Below, one piece after another: positions 8,746 to 18,699 of a stretch of 21,688 nt of DNA (positions are counted from its first letter, which is position 1; the number at the start of each line of letters is the position of its first letter). The position numbers and the translations under genes are program-made. The notes beneath the pieces were generated by a model, which saw only the letters and a list, made by a program, of their open reading frames with translations, ran no database searches and was not told where the DNA came from. The DNA is from Saccoglossus kowalevskii (lineage: Eukaryota > Hemichordata > Enteropneusta > Harrimaniidae), in NCBI RefSeq assembly GCF_000003605.2, contig NW_003123406.1, positions 685,479 through 707,166 on the forward strand. Direction: 5' to 3'.

Positions 8746-9677
8746 TAAGTCAAAACAAAGATAAATCCTAACTAACGTAGGGTAAACTTTGTTATGTTTA
8801 TTTGCAGATTCTTGTGACTTGCATCTGAGATGTTAGCACAGTCCATGCAACTCATCCAGATTGTCCACTTCTGTAATATGCTTGACTGGAACTGTATTGT
8901 CTAACTTTGCTGTCCAAATGTTTCAACACGCCTCACACAATGCCTTACTCCTTACAAAACAACATGATCTAATCCTGTTAAACAATGCTCAACTGTGATG
9001 ATAATTCCATCACTGTCTTTTCTAACTCTGATGACGTTGCCAGGTTGTGATTGGTCAACTGTTTGAGTACTTAAAGTTGATTGGCTTATGAGTTGTCACA
9101 TGTTGTTGAAACATTGCTACTCTAAATATACAAACAATGCAAAATTTATAATATCACTAATTGTATACAAATTACAAACCTTGCCATAAATATAAAAAAA
9201 GTCAACTTTATTACTGTCCTTGTAAAATATATTGCATTTTTATACTCATGATGAAAATGTTTTCAAATTTGATAAAAACATTTTTTACATTTGTTATCAC
9301 AACTTTTGTTCTTCTGAGCTGAGGGTGTCATTTGGGATTGCTCTGATACTTGAATTTCAATAACATTTTGTTGTCGCACTATTTCTGATGATTTTCATTC
9401 AAATGTTACAATTCTAATTACCAAGCAATTTACTGTTGGTGTTGCAAAAAATGTACTCAAAAATAACACCATTTCCCTATTGGTGTCTTGTGCATAATTG
9501 AATTGTTCCTGAGATCATTGCTGTCATTGTTTCATTTGGTAAATTCAATTGCGAGATTCAGATGTTCTTCGACATGAGGAGCCATTTTTGGGAGCTGGCC
9601 TTGCATACGAGTCAGTATGCACATGCAAGTTCCCATGGTAATGTACTGAATTCATGGAGACAGCCGATTAGTGATGC

Positions 9678-9691
9678 CACAGAATTCTGTG
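9678..9691. repeat. 14-bp perfect palindrome
   Basis: cacagaattctgtg is its own reverse complement. It is probably incidental. Confidence 0.6.
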
Positions 9692-10303
9692 CCGTAAATG
9701 TATTTACATGATGATTCTTATGACCATTCTTGAGTGCACTACGACTGGTACTCTGAATGGCTGGATTCCAGGCTAATAACTTTTAGACAGTTGTATCAAT
9801 TTTGGTCTCGAACTTCAAACTTGGCTGTGTATGCAAGATGAGATGCTGTTTCAATTTGTTCTGTCCTCAGATTGAAGTTGTTACTTTCCGTGGGTTGATA
9901 GCAAAGAGAAATGTTTACAAAGGAAACCTGATGTGATAAGTGATAATGTTTTACCAGCATATTTTCAGGGTGTCAGCTGTAACTTTAGGCTTGTTTTGCT
10001 AACCTGAGTCCCAGTCTTTTTTTTTTTTTTATTTCTGATTACTGATTCTAATTTTCAGATATTGTACTTATGAAATGTGATTGAAATGATTTATTTTGCC
10101 ATTTTTTTTATAATGTCCATTTATTCTCAGTCGTGGTGCAATGTTACGTTGACGAATTGCAAAAACTCTGCATTTCAGCTTTTATCCTGTCTACTTTGAA
10201 TTTCTGAGTCTACCATAGTCTCTCCTCACAAAAAAATGTACTATTTTCCAATGTAATACAGGTTCCAGGGCCACTTTTATTTATTCACCGTGATAATCAA
10301 CAT

Positions 10304-10339
10304 GAATATATAATTATATATAGATATATATATATATTG
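10304..10339. repeat. AT-rich microsatellite
   Basis: Interrupted TA repeats, with the longest pure run at about 10323-10338. Confidence 0.85.
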
Positions 10340-10426
10340 TCATGTGATAATGTTTGAACACATGGCATATTTTTTTTCTTCTTTTTAGAACAGAAATTTG
10401 AAAATGTACTTTTAATTTATTAGTTT

Positions 10427-10852
10427 TCAGAAGTTTCTGAAGAGCAGAGTTAGCAAGGAACTTACCAAGAATTTATTTTTATATTTAAATAATTTCAATA
10501 TTTTATCCAGGCCTGCTTTCTTAAATTGCAAACGAAAAATATGATTTGTTTCCAGGCTGCCAATATGGAATTTTTTAATTTTCATTAATTTTCGAGGTGC
10601 ATTATCCTCAGGGGCGGACATCCGGGCATTTTCTACCGCTTGGCAACCCTCGCGGTGAAAACAAAGACCAAAAACTCGCAGAAAACGGTACTTTGTGATG
10701 GTTGTTGATAGTTCCTTGAACAGTGTAACAAGATTAGCCCTACGTGTGTAACATATATAAATTTGGTTGTTCAGGATTACTTCAAAAATGAGTTTGTGTT
10801 GTTTTCTCGAGTTTTCACTGGCTCCACCGGCGTTCCACAGCAGCGCGCACAA
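10427..10852 (-). other. Unexplained 141-codon open frame in a GC-richer patch
   Basis: The minus strand is open for 141 codons, long for chance in DNA this AT-rich. The first part (about 10600-10852) is GC-richer, includes CGs, and reads ASENSRKQHKLIFEVILNNQ and similar. The last third is lysine/leucine-rich and looks like translated AT-rich DNA. There is no ATG near the beginning; the first ATG lies inside (ARMSAPED). I recognise no domain. It overlaps a pair of loosely matching inverted ends (10603-10615 and 10921-10933), so it may be part of an unknown mobile element rather than a gene. Confidence 0.2.
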
Positions 10853-10933
10853 AGCCCATAGAAATACGTGTTACAGTGGTGCGCGTCTTAGCAACGTAGA
10901 ACGTCCGTGACGTAGCTCTGCCCCAGAGGATAT
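10603..10933. mobile_element. Possible element with degenerate inverted ends
   Basis: tatcctcaggggc at 10603-10615 and the reverse complement of gccccagaggata at 10921-10933 match at 12 of 13 bases. A second weaker match follows inside each end (ctaccgcttggc versus ctacgttgctaa). The interior is unusually CG-containing for this window and includes a CRE-like tacgtca near the right end. This is either an old MITE-like element or a promoter patch; the evidence is thin. Confidence 0.3.
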
Positions 10934-11148
10934 CACTACTTATTAACTACACCTAAAACGAAAATGTACTCATGGAAGAGAAGCTACAAAATTGTCTATG
11001 ATTGTCGGGTTGCACAGTCCTATGGTTGTAGCATTGATAAATATTTTGGTTTCTTCGATTTGATTTTTTTTTCAGTGCAATTCGACAAAATCTTTCTACT
11101 GGTAGTTTTAATTTTGTGTGTGTGTGTTTGTTTATACACGTTTCTCAG

Positions 11149-11359
11149 TACTGTAAAATACTTTATTTTAGCTGGAATTAATTTTCACTGAAATGACTTT
11201 TTGGGTGTTTTGTATGGAATTTATTTCACTGATTTTTGACAAGTTGAATGTAAAATATAGGAAAAAAGGTATATTTGCTGGATTTTATTTTCACTGAATC
11301 AACCCTTCAGTGAAAATAGCGAAAATTAATTCCAAGCGAAAACAAAGTATTTTACAGTA
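11149..11359. mobile_element. TA-flanked MITE (copy 2, 211 bp) with 40-bp inverted repeats
   Basis: The left end TA|CTGTAAAATACTTTATTTTA continues as gctggaattaattttc. It pairs with the right end gaaaattaattccaagcga... ttttacag|TA over about 40 bp with few mismatches. TA on both sides is the expected target duplication for a Tc1/mariner-type mover. Inside, a second inverted pair is visible (ttttcactgaat near 11290 and ttcagtgaaaat near 11310). There is no open frame of note. It belongs to the same family as 4788-4999 by tips and length. Confidence 0.8.
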
Positions 11360-12295
11360 TTTAGAATGTCTTGTGATAGTGGCAACTCGTATGGATTGCT
11401 TGCAGTATACTTGTTTAAGTTTAAAATGTATGCACCCCAAACAGAAAATACAACATTGACTGTTTTAACATAGCACCATGCTGCTGCACTTTCATTTTCA
11501 AATTTTGCATTGAGAGTAAATCAGCGCAAATAAGATTGCTGAAGAAATTTACATAATTAATACCATGATTGCATTGATTAATCGCTGTTATGGATGTACA
11601 TTTATTTTCATGTTCTTTAAGCCTTCAGAAAACACATAAATTAATTGTTGGCTAACTTTGAAAGATGTGTTATAAAAGAAAATAATTGTAAATAAATTTT
11701 AAAAATCTGATCCAGTGCATTCACAGAAAACTGCAAAGATTGGATGATGCTGCAATTAATTACCGAAAAACCTGATTAGTCAAACTGCACATGACCAGCA
11801 ATTAAAGAAACTTACACAAGTCATGCGAAAAACACAATTACTGGGAAGCATCCTGATTGTTTGCTGATTCAGAGTGCCTGAATAAGAATATTTCTGTTTG
11901 TTCTTGGACTGTTGGTCTCATGCTCCTCCTTACTGGGTATGGGAGATTGCACATAATTAAATTGTTCTGTAAGTTCTAAATATTTATGTCAAACATGCTG
12001 AAGATACAGTAGACACCCAATTACAATGTTGTTCTTAACTTCAGTTTTATGACTCAAAACAGACGTCCAAATTTACTTAAATTCAATTGTATTCTAGAAG
12101 ACTCCACTTGTTTTAATAATTCAATATGAAAGAGGGAATAAGACAAGGGTTTGAAGTTATAAATTGAATCGCCCAAGTCTGTGGAGACTGAATTTTTATT
12201 AAATTTGATTTTTTTTTCACTTTTGTGGTTTATTGCAAATACACTGAAGTATTTTTGTAGATAATGTGATATATAATAGTGACAAATTTGTTTAT

Positions 12296-12342
12296 AATAA
12301 AATATATGAAAAACTAAAAAAAAAAAAGTGTTGTGTTTTATT
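12296..12342 (+). terminator. Candidate poly(A) signal and cleavage site
   Basis: AATAAA at 12296-12301 is followed about 15 nt later by an A-rich stretch (12317-12327) and then a GT-rich element (gtgttgtgttttatt). This is the classical vertebrate/invertebrate arrangement. It would end the receptor transcript if the 3' UTR is about 4.1 kb. An alternative AATAAA at 11691-11696 lacks a good GT-rich element. Confidence 0.45.
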
Positions 12343-13310
12343 ACCTTGCCCGTACTATCAAAGATGGAAGGGAAAGGTATATTAAGGGAAAAAAATTGTA
12401 CGGTGTTGTTGCGTCGTCGTCGTCGTTGTTAATAATTGTTATTGTGTGTATAATAACTTTACTTATTCTATTCCAAACTTCATCAAACTTGGTCACCTTA
12501 TTCATCAGTATAAAGTCTTCCCTGAGTTTGAACAACAGATGTCCTGTATGAAAATATCATGCAAAAATTGAGAAAATCCGATGAAATATTTTGACTGTTT
12601 CTACTTGACTGATCACTGGTGATACGCATCAAAGGTCATGATCTCAGTGGAAATATGCATTGTTGTATGTGTTCAATGAAGCAAATCATTTATCTTGTAA
12701 TAATATCCTTGGTAATGTATCTCCCAAATCGCATGGGGATACTAGACTGGGTTTCAAAACCAACTCATGGAGAGAGTTCTCGCACTGTCTGATACGCATT
12801 TGCAAACCTACCAATAATATCTTAACAGAAAACAAGATGTCAGAAAATCAATATAAGCACTCCTATGAACTGGGTGCCAAACTTTGATCAAGATCTGAAG
12901 CTAATAGAAAATCTGTTTCAAATCAAAAACAATACATAAAAAATACATAAAAAGCAAAACGTTGCATTCACATTTTGAAAAGAAAATTGTACTAAAATAT
13001 ATGTATTCTGTATTTGACACAGTTCATTCGACAAATGAAAATTCACAGAAATTTGTTTCAGCTATTATAACAGAATGATAGAGTTTTTATAATACTAATT
13101 TAAAAACGCACTTCAAAAACAAAGATTACAGTGTTTGAAGATATGAATTCTCAGGAGGCAACAGTACTGTTGCCTTTGCTCTCCACTGGACAACAACTAA
13201 CTATTTAAGTTGATTTGCATACAAAGCAGAGCTTGCAACATGATAGATATTCATAGAGGGTGTTTTTTTTTTACTCTTCATATAGTACAGTAGTCACACA
13301 ATGAATATAA

Positions 13311-13484
13311 GGCAGTTCATATTTGTCTCAGTGAATCATTAATTTTTGACATACACCTGTACAAAATACTTGGACAAAAGCCAGCTAAGATGAATATAAT
13401 ATGGCAGTTCATATTTGTCTCAGTGAATCATTAATTTTTGACATACACCTGTACAAAATACTTGGACAAAAGCCAGCTAAGATG
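13311..13484. repeat. Perfect 82-bp direct duplication
   Basis: 13311-13392 and 13403-13484 are identical over 82 bases, beginning ggcagttcatatttgtctca and ending gccagctaagatg. The copies are separated by gaatataatat-type sequence that also resembles the left flank (atgaatataa at 13301 and 13390). The identity indicates a very recent duplication or an assembly artefact. No coding is involved. Confidence 0.95.
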
Positions 13485-14379
13485 TATGTTTTATGAATCT
13501 ATTCACATTTAAATGCAGCACTTTTTTTTTCTCCGATGAGGCATTTGTTTTTATACTAAAATATCTGAATTACTTTGAATAAAGCTGGAAATTATGTCCC
13601 TTAAAATAATTAAACAAATTAGGCACCAATGTTTTTGTAAGATATTTACATCTATCAAGGATATTCGGTAGACTGATTCCCCACTGTTGGTATAACCCCA
13701 AAACTTGTTTGTATTCAAAATTAATTATGACAATGCATATTCATATTGAAACAAACTACGATAAAGGGAATAATATTACATAACAAAGGGCAAGGTCACC
13801 ATAGTTCAACTATGTTTGCGATTAGAATGATTACTAGTTTGCTTAGAGAAGTGACTCCCATCTCACTGGGCATAAAAGGGTTCTTAATGTGTGGTGGAGG
13901 GGTTGCAAATAGTTTTTGTTGTGGGTGACAGGAACTCTAGTTGTAATACCGATCTTCAATTTGCTTTTTTTTTGAGATGCTATATGGTGAATTTGAAGAT
14001 GGAATTTTTGATACTCCTATTTTTGTAAGCAATGCTGGGTTACCTTTTTATGGGTTCATTCTTGCAGCCTCCGTTTTGTTGTGTGGTATAAGGGCAGTCA
14101 GCATTGAGTGTGGTATCAGATCATTTTTTTTTAGAATACCACGTGTATTCCCTTAAAGTCTGTATTAGAAGTCGCACCCATTTTTTTTTGAATAATTGAA
14201 AACGAAAAAATCACAATTTTTCATTTGTGTAAATGTTCTAATAGAAACTGCATCCTCTCTGTTGCATTGTACCATTTTAATAGAAACAGTATATACACAA
14301 TGTTTTAAAAATTTGTTCTGCATTCGAGAGTCAAACAATGTTAACTGTAACATTTAGAAAAGTATTAACATGGTATCAT

Positions 14380-14391
14380 GGGGGGGGGGGG
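14380..14391. repeat. G12 homopolymer
   Basis: Twelve consecutive Gs in AT-rich DNA. Its length is probably polymorphic and error-prone. Confidence 0.9.
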
Positions 14392-14984
14392 CTTGCACAA
14401 AGAAAGGCTTATGTGATGTGCCATCCAAATGGATATCTTTTCTTGGAAATTCTCCAGATAAGTCTTAACATTTAAAAAAAAAAAATCACTATAAACATGG
14501 GTCAGATTTCGTAAAACTAAAGAAAGAAGGTTACTATAGATTGGTCATTTTTCCACTATTTCAAAACTTGTTGGTTTTAACCGTACATACATACTCTGCA
14601 ATAGATCTAGTGTACGGTCTCAGGCTGTTTTGGAAGAAGTCTAGTATGGCTGATCTTAACTAAAATACCACTTGTATTAATATAAAGACTGGGGTTTTAA
14701 TTTAAACTATTGAGAACATAGGGAATCTAATCTTTTAATAAAAATAACGGTTCATGTAACCTTACAGCTGTGATAAACCCATTCAATTTCCTCCAAATTG
14801 TACAGATGTCAACAGCGCCATCACCCGACCGTTTGTATTTATTGCACTTGCGCCCTCTTTACTGTTAATCTGGTTAAGCCGGCAAGAAAAAAAGGGTGCT
14901 CAAACTTCATTGAATGCAGTTACCTGGATGGCTTACCGGTTTATCTTTATTATTCAAAAAACCCATTTCGTTCCATTTTCCTGT

Positions 14985-15260
14985 GCGTTACGTCATTGTG
15001 GCGTGTTCATGATGTACAGTCTATACGAGTCTCGTCCTGTACAGCCGCGTTTAACCGACCAGTCATATCACTACCAGCGGGAGAACGCTTACTTGTATTC
15101 TCAAAGACGTCACGATCCCCCAAACGTTGCCAGGACCAATCAGAAGCAAGCATAGACAATGATATTTTGGATTAACACTTCTGTTTCCCCCTCGCTATCG
15201 AACTTCGCTACGGAAACGAAAAAATATGTTGTCTCCTACTGACTTCCTGTTCCGGTCCGT
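14985..15260 (+). promoter_or_regulatory. CpG-richer promoter-like patch (CRE, CCAAT, ETS motifs)
   Basis: Compared with its surroundings this patch is GC- and CG-rich. It contains a CRE-type ttacgtcat (14988-14996), gacgtcac (15106-15113), a full CCAAT box gaccaatcag (15134-15143) and paired ETS-like motifs (acttcctg and ttccgg, 15242-15255). These motifs clustered within 300 bp are typical of animal housekeeping promoters. CCAAT in + orientation about 100 bp before the ETS pair suggests transcription to the right, but no first coding exon was identified on either side. A 125-codon ORF overlapping it (14798-15175, +) has no protein character. Confidence 0.4.
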
Positions 15261-15288
15261 CTTTGAGAATAGAAACTTTCGTATACAC

Positions 15289-15393
15289 GCGCGGATTTAG
15301 GGGGAGGCGCCCCCCCCCCTCAGCCCGCAAAAAAAAAATACAAACCCAGCCCAAGTCAATAGGAGGCGCCCCTACCGAATTTCTGAATCCGCC
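15289..15393. mobile_element. Small GC-rich inverted-repeat element
   Basis: The left arm gcggatttagggggaggcgcc (15291-15311, shown with its final cc joining a C10 run) pairs with the right arm ggcgcccctaccgaatttctg followed by aatccgc (15365-15392). The shared core is gcggatt(t/c)a ... gggg..ggcgcc. Similar gcggatt/ggcgccccc elements are common repeats in marine invertebrate genomes, from memory rather than a search. Between the arms lie a C10 run and an A9-type run, both prone to length error. ORFs of 89 and 129 codons crossing it are artefacts. Confidence 0.55.
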
Positions 15394-16797
15394 AATGTTG
15401 TACTCTATTCTTTTAAGCACCACCCCGATTTTATTGCAACAATATACAATTCTGAATTTCGAGAAAATGCATTCACGGCATGACAGCCCGCTGGGGGTTG
15501 TCAAAATATCAAACGCGCATATAAACGCATAGTTTGAGATGGATAATTCTGTTTTAGAAACTGAACCAACAGAGTTCTGACATCGGGCATCGTGCAATCA
15601 TTCTAAACACACCCTTCTAGAGCTTAGAACGATTTTATATGAGCCATATGAGGCTAATCAAGTTGCTCGAGCATGGGCAATAGTTTGTATGGATGTGTTA
15701 AAAACGAGGAACTATAAAAATCAGTGTATACAGCAACACGTTTATTGTGACGCTTTTGATTGTAGCCCTAAAATGTTACCTTTTCACCTGTGTCGTCGAG
15801 GGCGCAATATTACGTTTTCACCTCATCGTCGAGGGCGCAATAACTCGTACAGCTCGTACTACTCGAGAAAGTGCCACCAATTCTGTGCCCAGGCACACCT
15901 CATAGCACTGCGCGAGATAAAGATTTTTTTGAAAGATAAAAAGATGGTATTTTAGTTGTGGGTTCGATAATTTCATTAGAAACCTGCCAGGTTTGGATAA
16001 TTTTGGGGGTATTTGCTACCGGTTTAGGTATTTATATGATATTCCACTCACTTCTCCCTTACGAGTGGTCATATAGCGTAAATTCTTTCTTACAACTATC
16101 ATTTGTTTATAAGCTCAGCTCGATAAAAAAAACACTGGATCACCTTTAAAGTGCGCAACTTTGCAAATATTGTGAAACATCACTTCCAGAACAAGCTAAG
16201 ATATAAACTGTGTAAAAATAATGTTTGCTTTGCTAATAACAAAACATATGAAATATTTGGCCAAGATCTTTCCACGTGTGAAATAGAATTAGCGTATCCA
16301 AGAGAACAGGTAAACAACATGGAATTCATTCACCAAAACAATTACTAGTAGTTCTCGTAACATATCAATGTCAAAGTTTTGCTTGGAACGTGGATGTTCA
16401 GTATTTTCTAAGGTGTTTAATTAATGCAACAGTGGCTGTCAAGATTATTTGGGTATTTTTTCAATGACATTGTGGTCAATATTATTTTGTACATATTTAT
16501 TGACTGTTTGTCGTAAAAGAAAAAATATATATAGTGAACATACTACCACGTAAATCAGTTATAGACAGACGATGTTGACATAACACTGATCATTACGATA
16601 TGCGCCAAATAATAAAAGATTAAAAACACAAACAATTTTAGTAAATTGTGATACAAATGAATCACATCCACAACAATAATAATACTACAAATAAATGAAA
16701 TATGTTTAAAATCAAAACAGTGTCCACATTTTTGGGGTTGGTAATTGCTTTTCCCGACTCAGAAATGATATTCAAATAGACGTTCAGTATTTGAAAC
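15394..16797. other. Unassigned stretch with short ORFs only
   Basis: This holds a TATAAAAA at about 15713-15720 and three adjacent short + strand frames (15689-15955, 15958-16149, 16151-16348). The middle one (63 codons, no clear ATG) includes a hydrophobic run VWIILGVFATGLGIYMIF that would make a good membrane anchor. I cannot join it to other exons with convincing splice sites, and I recognise no family. It could hold an exon of a fast-evolving gene or be noise. Confidence 0.3.
15781..15842. repeat. Tandem pair of about 29-bp units
   Basis: ttttcacct(gtgt/cat)cgtcgagggcgcaata occurs at 15781-15809 and 15815-15842, differing only at the short variable spot. It is a local duplication in a CG-richer stretch. 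Confidence 0.85.
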
Positions 16798-16973
16798 TTA
16801 ATGTTTTCCATAATTTCCATTGTACGATGCGTGCTCACGCATCCCGATCACCTCAAGGTATGCAGCCATATTATAGAAGACACTATACACGTACTCCGTC
16901 GCTTTATAGTTACCGGTTACTTGCGGTCGTTTCCTGATTCTACGTATTTTTAAGCAGACACAGAATCCGGTGC
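16798..16973 (-). other. Possible terminal exon of an unknown minus-strand gene
   Basis: On the minus strand, an acceptor-like tttgctctag precedes position 16973. The frame then reads TGFCVCLKIRRIRKRPQVTG and on to NYKATEYVYSVFYNMAAYLE, ending at TAA (16798-16800). The composition (short hydrophobic start, a basic KIRRIRKR stretch, then several tyrosines) would suit a membrane-proximal cytoplasmic tail. GC content is higher than the flanks. No ATG opens the frame and no upstream exon was found. I do not recognise the family. Confidence 0.22.
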
Positions 16974-17092
16974 CTAGAGCAAACACCAAAACGCGTCATC
17001 AATGTATGCTTGAACCATTATCGGTTCGATCGCGGATAATAACCCCTGTTTTGGATTGAGTTTTCAATTTACTAAAAGACTGACTGACAAAC

Positions 17093-17146
17093 GAATGATT
17101 CAGATGTTAATCGCATGTATTTGCTTATATAGATTTGATGACGTAC
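17093..17146 (-). promoter_or_regulatory. Possible minus-strand core promoter
   Basis: Read on the minus strand: a CRE-like GTACGTCA (17146-17139), TATATAAG (17131-17124), then an initiator TCATTC (17098-17093) about 33-35 bp after the TATA start. The spacing is slightly longer than ideal. It points towards the tail-like frame at 16798-16973, but the first ATGs downstream open only very short frames. Confidence 0.25.
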
Positions 17147-17405
17147 ATCATGTGATCAAGTGAAATTGTAAATAACACGTTTCAACAACTATGACATGTT
17201 TCAGTTAATAATATATCAATAACAAAGTTGTAATTATTAACAACAATTCGAGTAAATATCTATGAATTAATTTCATTCAATTAATTTTTAATAAGTCGTA
17301 ACGAAATATATCCAAGGTGAAATAAGAAAGGTATTTATTTATCGGAGAAATCTTGAATGTAAGTTATTTAATCAACAAGCTTACTCATATACACTTAATA
17401 CCTTG

Positions 17406-17681
17406 TTATACATCGAAATCAACATTCTTAAACCTCGAGTTCCATTTATGCTTGGCTTGATTCAAGTCATTGTATTTCTCTAGTTTCTTCCCGTCTCTCA
17501 CTTTAACAGAGGCTGCTGTATATGTATAAATGCGCAAGTCATATTTAATTTGTTTTGACAGAAGATCCATAGTTTCAAAATTCAAACCGCAATTAGTATG
17601 GTTAATATGATCGTCGATGTCTGGAATTCCAATAACCATGTGTTTAACAGTTGATATAGTGAATCCAGCTTTTATAAACAT
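17406..17681 (-). other. Unassigned 91-codon frame, possibly remnant of a sulfotransferase-like gene
   Basis: The minus-strand frame has an ATG at 17681 and a stop at 17406. It reads coherently, with helical, charged stretches such as NFETMDLLSKQIKYDLRIYT and LEKYNDLNQAKHKW. The arrangement of a hydrophobic/basic helix with YDLRIYTY resembles the C-terminal part of Golgi galactose-3-O-sulfotransferases. About 200-300 bp upstream on the same strand, broken frames read FKVGSAINIL and LKFDIP, faintly like the PAPS-binding start of that family (HKTGSS..NIL ... L.FA.P), with stops between. The roughly 200-residue middle is absent. If the resemblance is real this is a pseudogene remnant. It rests on weak motif memory only, and the frame may be chance. 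Confidence 0.22.
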
Positions 17682-18297
17682 GTATATTTAATACTCCGTT
17701 ACTGTGAACCCATCTCTTAGTCGTCTAAAATGATCATTGTTTGGATTTTGTACTTGAGAAAAGTTGTTTTGAACACGGTTTTCTTATGCTTATGGATTTT
17801 ATTAAAATATTATGTAAGTAATTGGATTTTCTTTTTAATTTTGGAATATCGAATTTAAGTCTGCAACATCACTCTGCAAGTAAAATATTAATTGCACTGC
17901 CGACTTTGAATATGTTCAATCGTGTGATTATTACCGGCCTTTTTACATGTAACTATCCTGGCATCGATTGGACCACAGTTACATCTTTTAAAAGAAAAAC
18001 ACGAAAGTAAATTTTTCATTAATGCTCATTTTTCTATCAGGTCTTCGCCAATCCAACTCGTTATCGTTGTAATTAATGTGCTAATACTTCATTAGAACAA
18101 TTTCGAACGTACACTATTTACCGGAACTAGGCTTTGCATTGTCTTTTATAAATGTGCCTGTAGTAATCAATAATATGCTGAACTCTCGCCAAGGGATTGA
18201 CCTGAAGGTGGATACTTAGATCTTTTTTATCTGAGAAACTATTGACAATTATATACCCAAATCAAAACCCATCAGTGTTGAATTGCATGAAGTATAG

Positions 18298-18699
18298 ATG
18301 AACAGGAATGTTACGGACAAAAGTAAAGAAAAGAAATGTTGCGCTTGTGCACAGCAAAAAAAAGGCGAACTTACTAACTCGACTATGAATTTACATGAAA
18401 CATTTGAAAGATACCTTGTATATAATATTAAGAAGCCGCCTAAAACGTTCAAACTCAAATGTAGCCCAAATCAAAGTTGGGTGGTATTATGTCGCAAAAT
18501 AACAACATCGCCAATAATGTTGAGAAAAACGGTAGCGTGCTCACCAAAGAAATTATTTCGGAAAATCTGATCCTTGCCGCCGACCTCCGCCGACCTCCGC
18601 CGACCTCCGCCGAGGGCTGTCAAGATTACATCGCAGCATGTGTTGAAGAAATTCTCAATCCGACCATGGATACCGCTAAACAAATATCTGTTTATACCT
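18298..18699 (+). other. Unassigned ORF stretch with a 10-bp minisatellite
   Basis: Two overlapping + frames cover this stretch. The second has an ATG at 18489 and reads MSQNNNIANNVEKNGSVLTK through EEILNPTMDTAKQISVYTS, then continues open into the LINE fragment that begins near 18700. GC content is higher than the flanks. Three exact copies of cgacctccgc (18581-18610) sit inside it. Because 10 is not a multiple of three, each gain or loss of a unit shifts the frame, so a conserved protein here is unlikely unless copy number is fixed. No domain was recognised. Confidence 0.2.
18581..18610. repeat. Three tandem copies of a 10-bp unit
   Basis: cgacctccgc is repeated exactly three times, with partial copies on both sides (gccgc before, cga after). 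Confidence 0.95.

Larger units (their letters stand above)
8157..12327 (+). other. ACVR1: Probable long 3' UTR or 3' flank of the receptor gene
   Basis: After the stop codon no further receptor-like coding is seen. The first canonical AATAAA signals lie far away, at 11691 and 12296. The latter is followed by a GT-rich downstream element, so a 3' UTR of about 4.1 kb is possible. A non-canonical earlier signal cannot be excluded. The stretch contains a higher-order repeat (8320-8745), a palindrome cacagaattctgtg (9678-9691), an AT microsatellite (10304-10339), an unexplained minus-strand ORF (10427-10852) and a second MITE (11149-11359). Confidence 0.45.
12328..14797. other. Non-coding intergenic stretch
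   Basis: No gene was recognised. It holds a short (CGT)n tract at about 12412-12427, the 82-bp tandem duplication (13311-13484), an AATAAA at 13578-13583, and a G12 homopolymer at 14380-14391. Open frames of 60-75 codons (for example 12333-12551, 12660-12887 and 13746-13928) have no protein-like signature. Confidence 0.6.

Noticed and set aside
11691-11696. AATAAA as the receptor poly(A) signal.
   Set aside because: It has no GT-rich downstream element; the site at 12296 is better supported.
12660-12887. 75-codon + frame in intergenic DNA.
   Set aside because: It has no recognisable motif, splice signal or compositional shift.
14798-15175. 125-codon + frame.
   Set aside because: Composition is not protein-like, it crosses a promoter-like patch, and an alternative overlapping frame is equally open. 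No domain is seen.
15208-15597. 129-codon minus frame and 89-codon + frame.
   Set aside because: Both pass through the GC-rich inverted-repeat element with its homopolymer runs, so they are by-products of low-complexity DNA.
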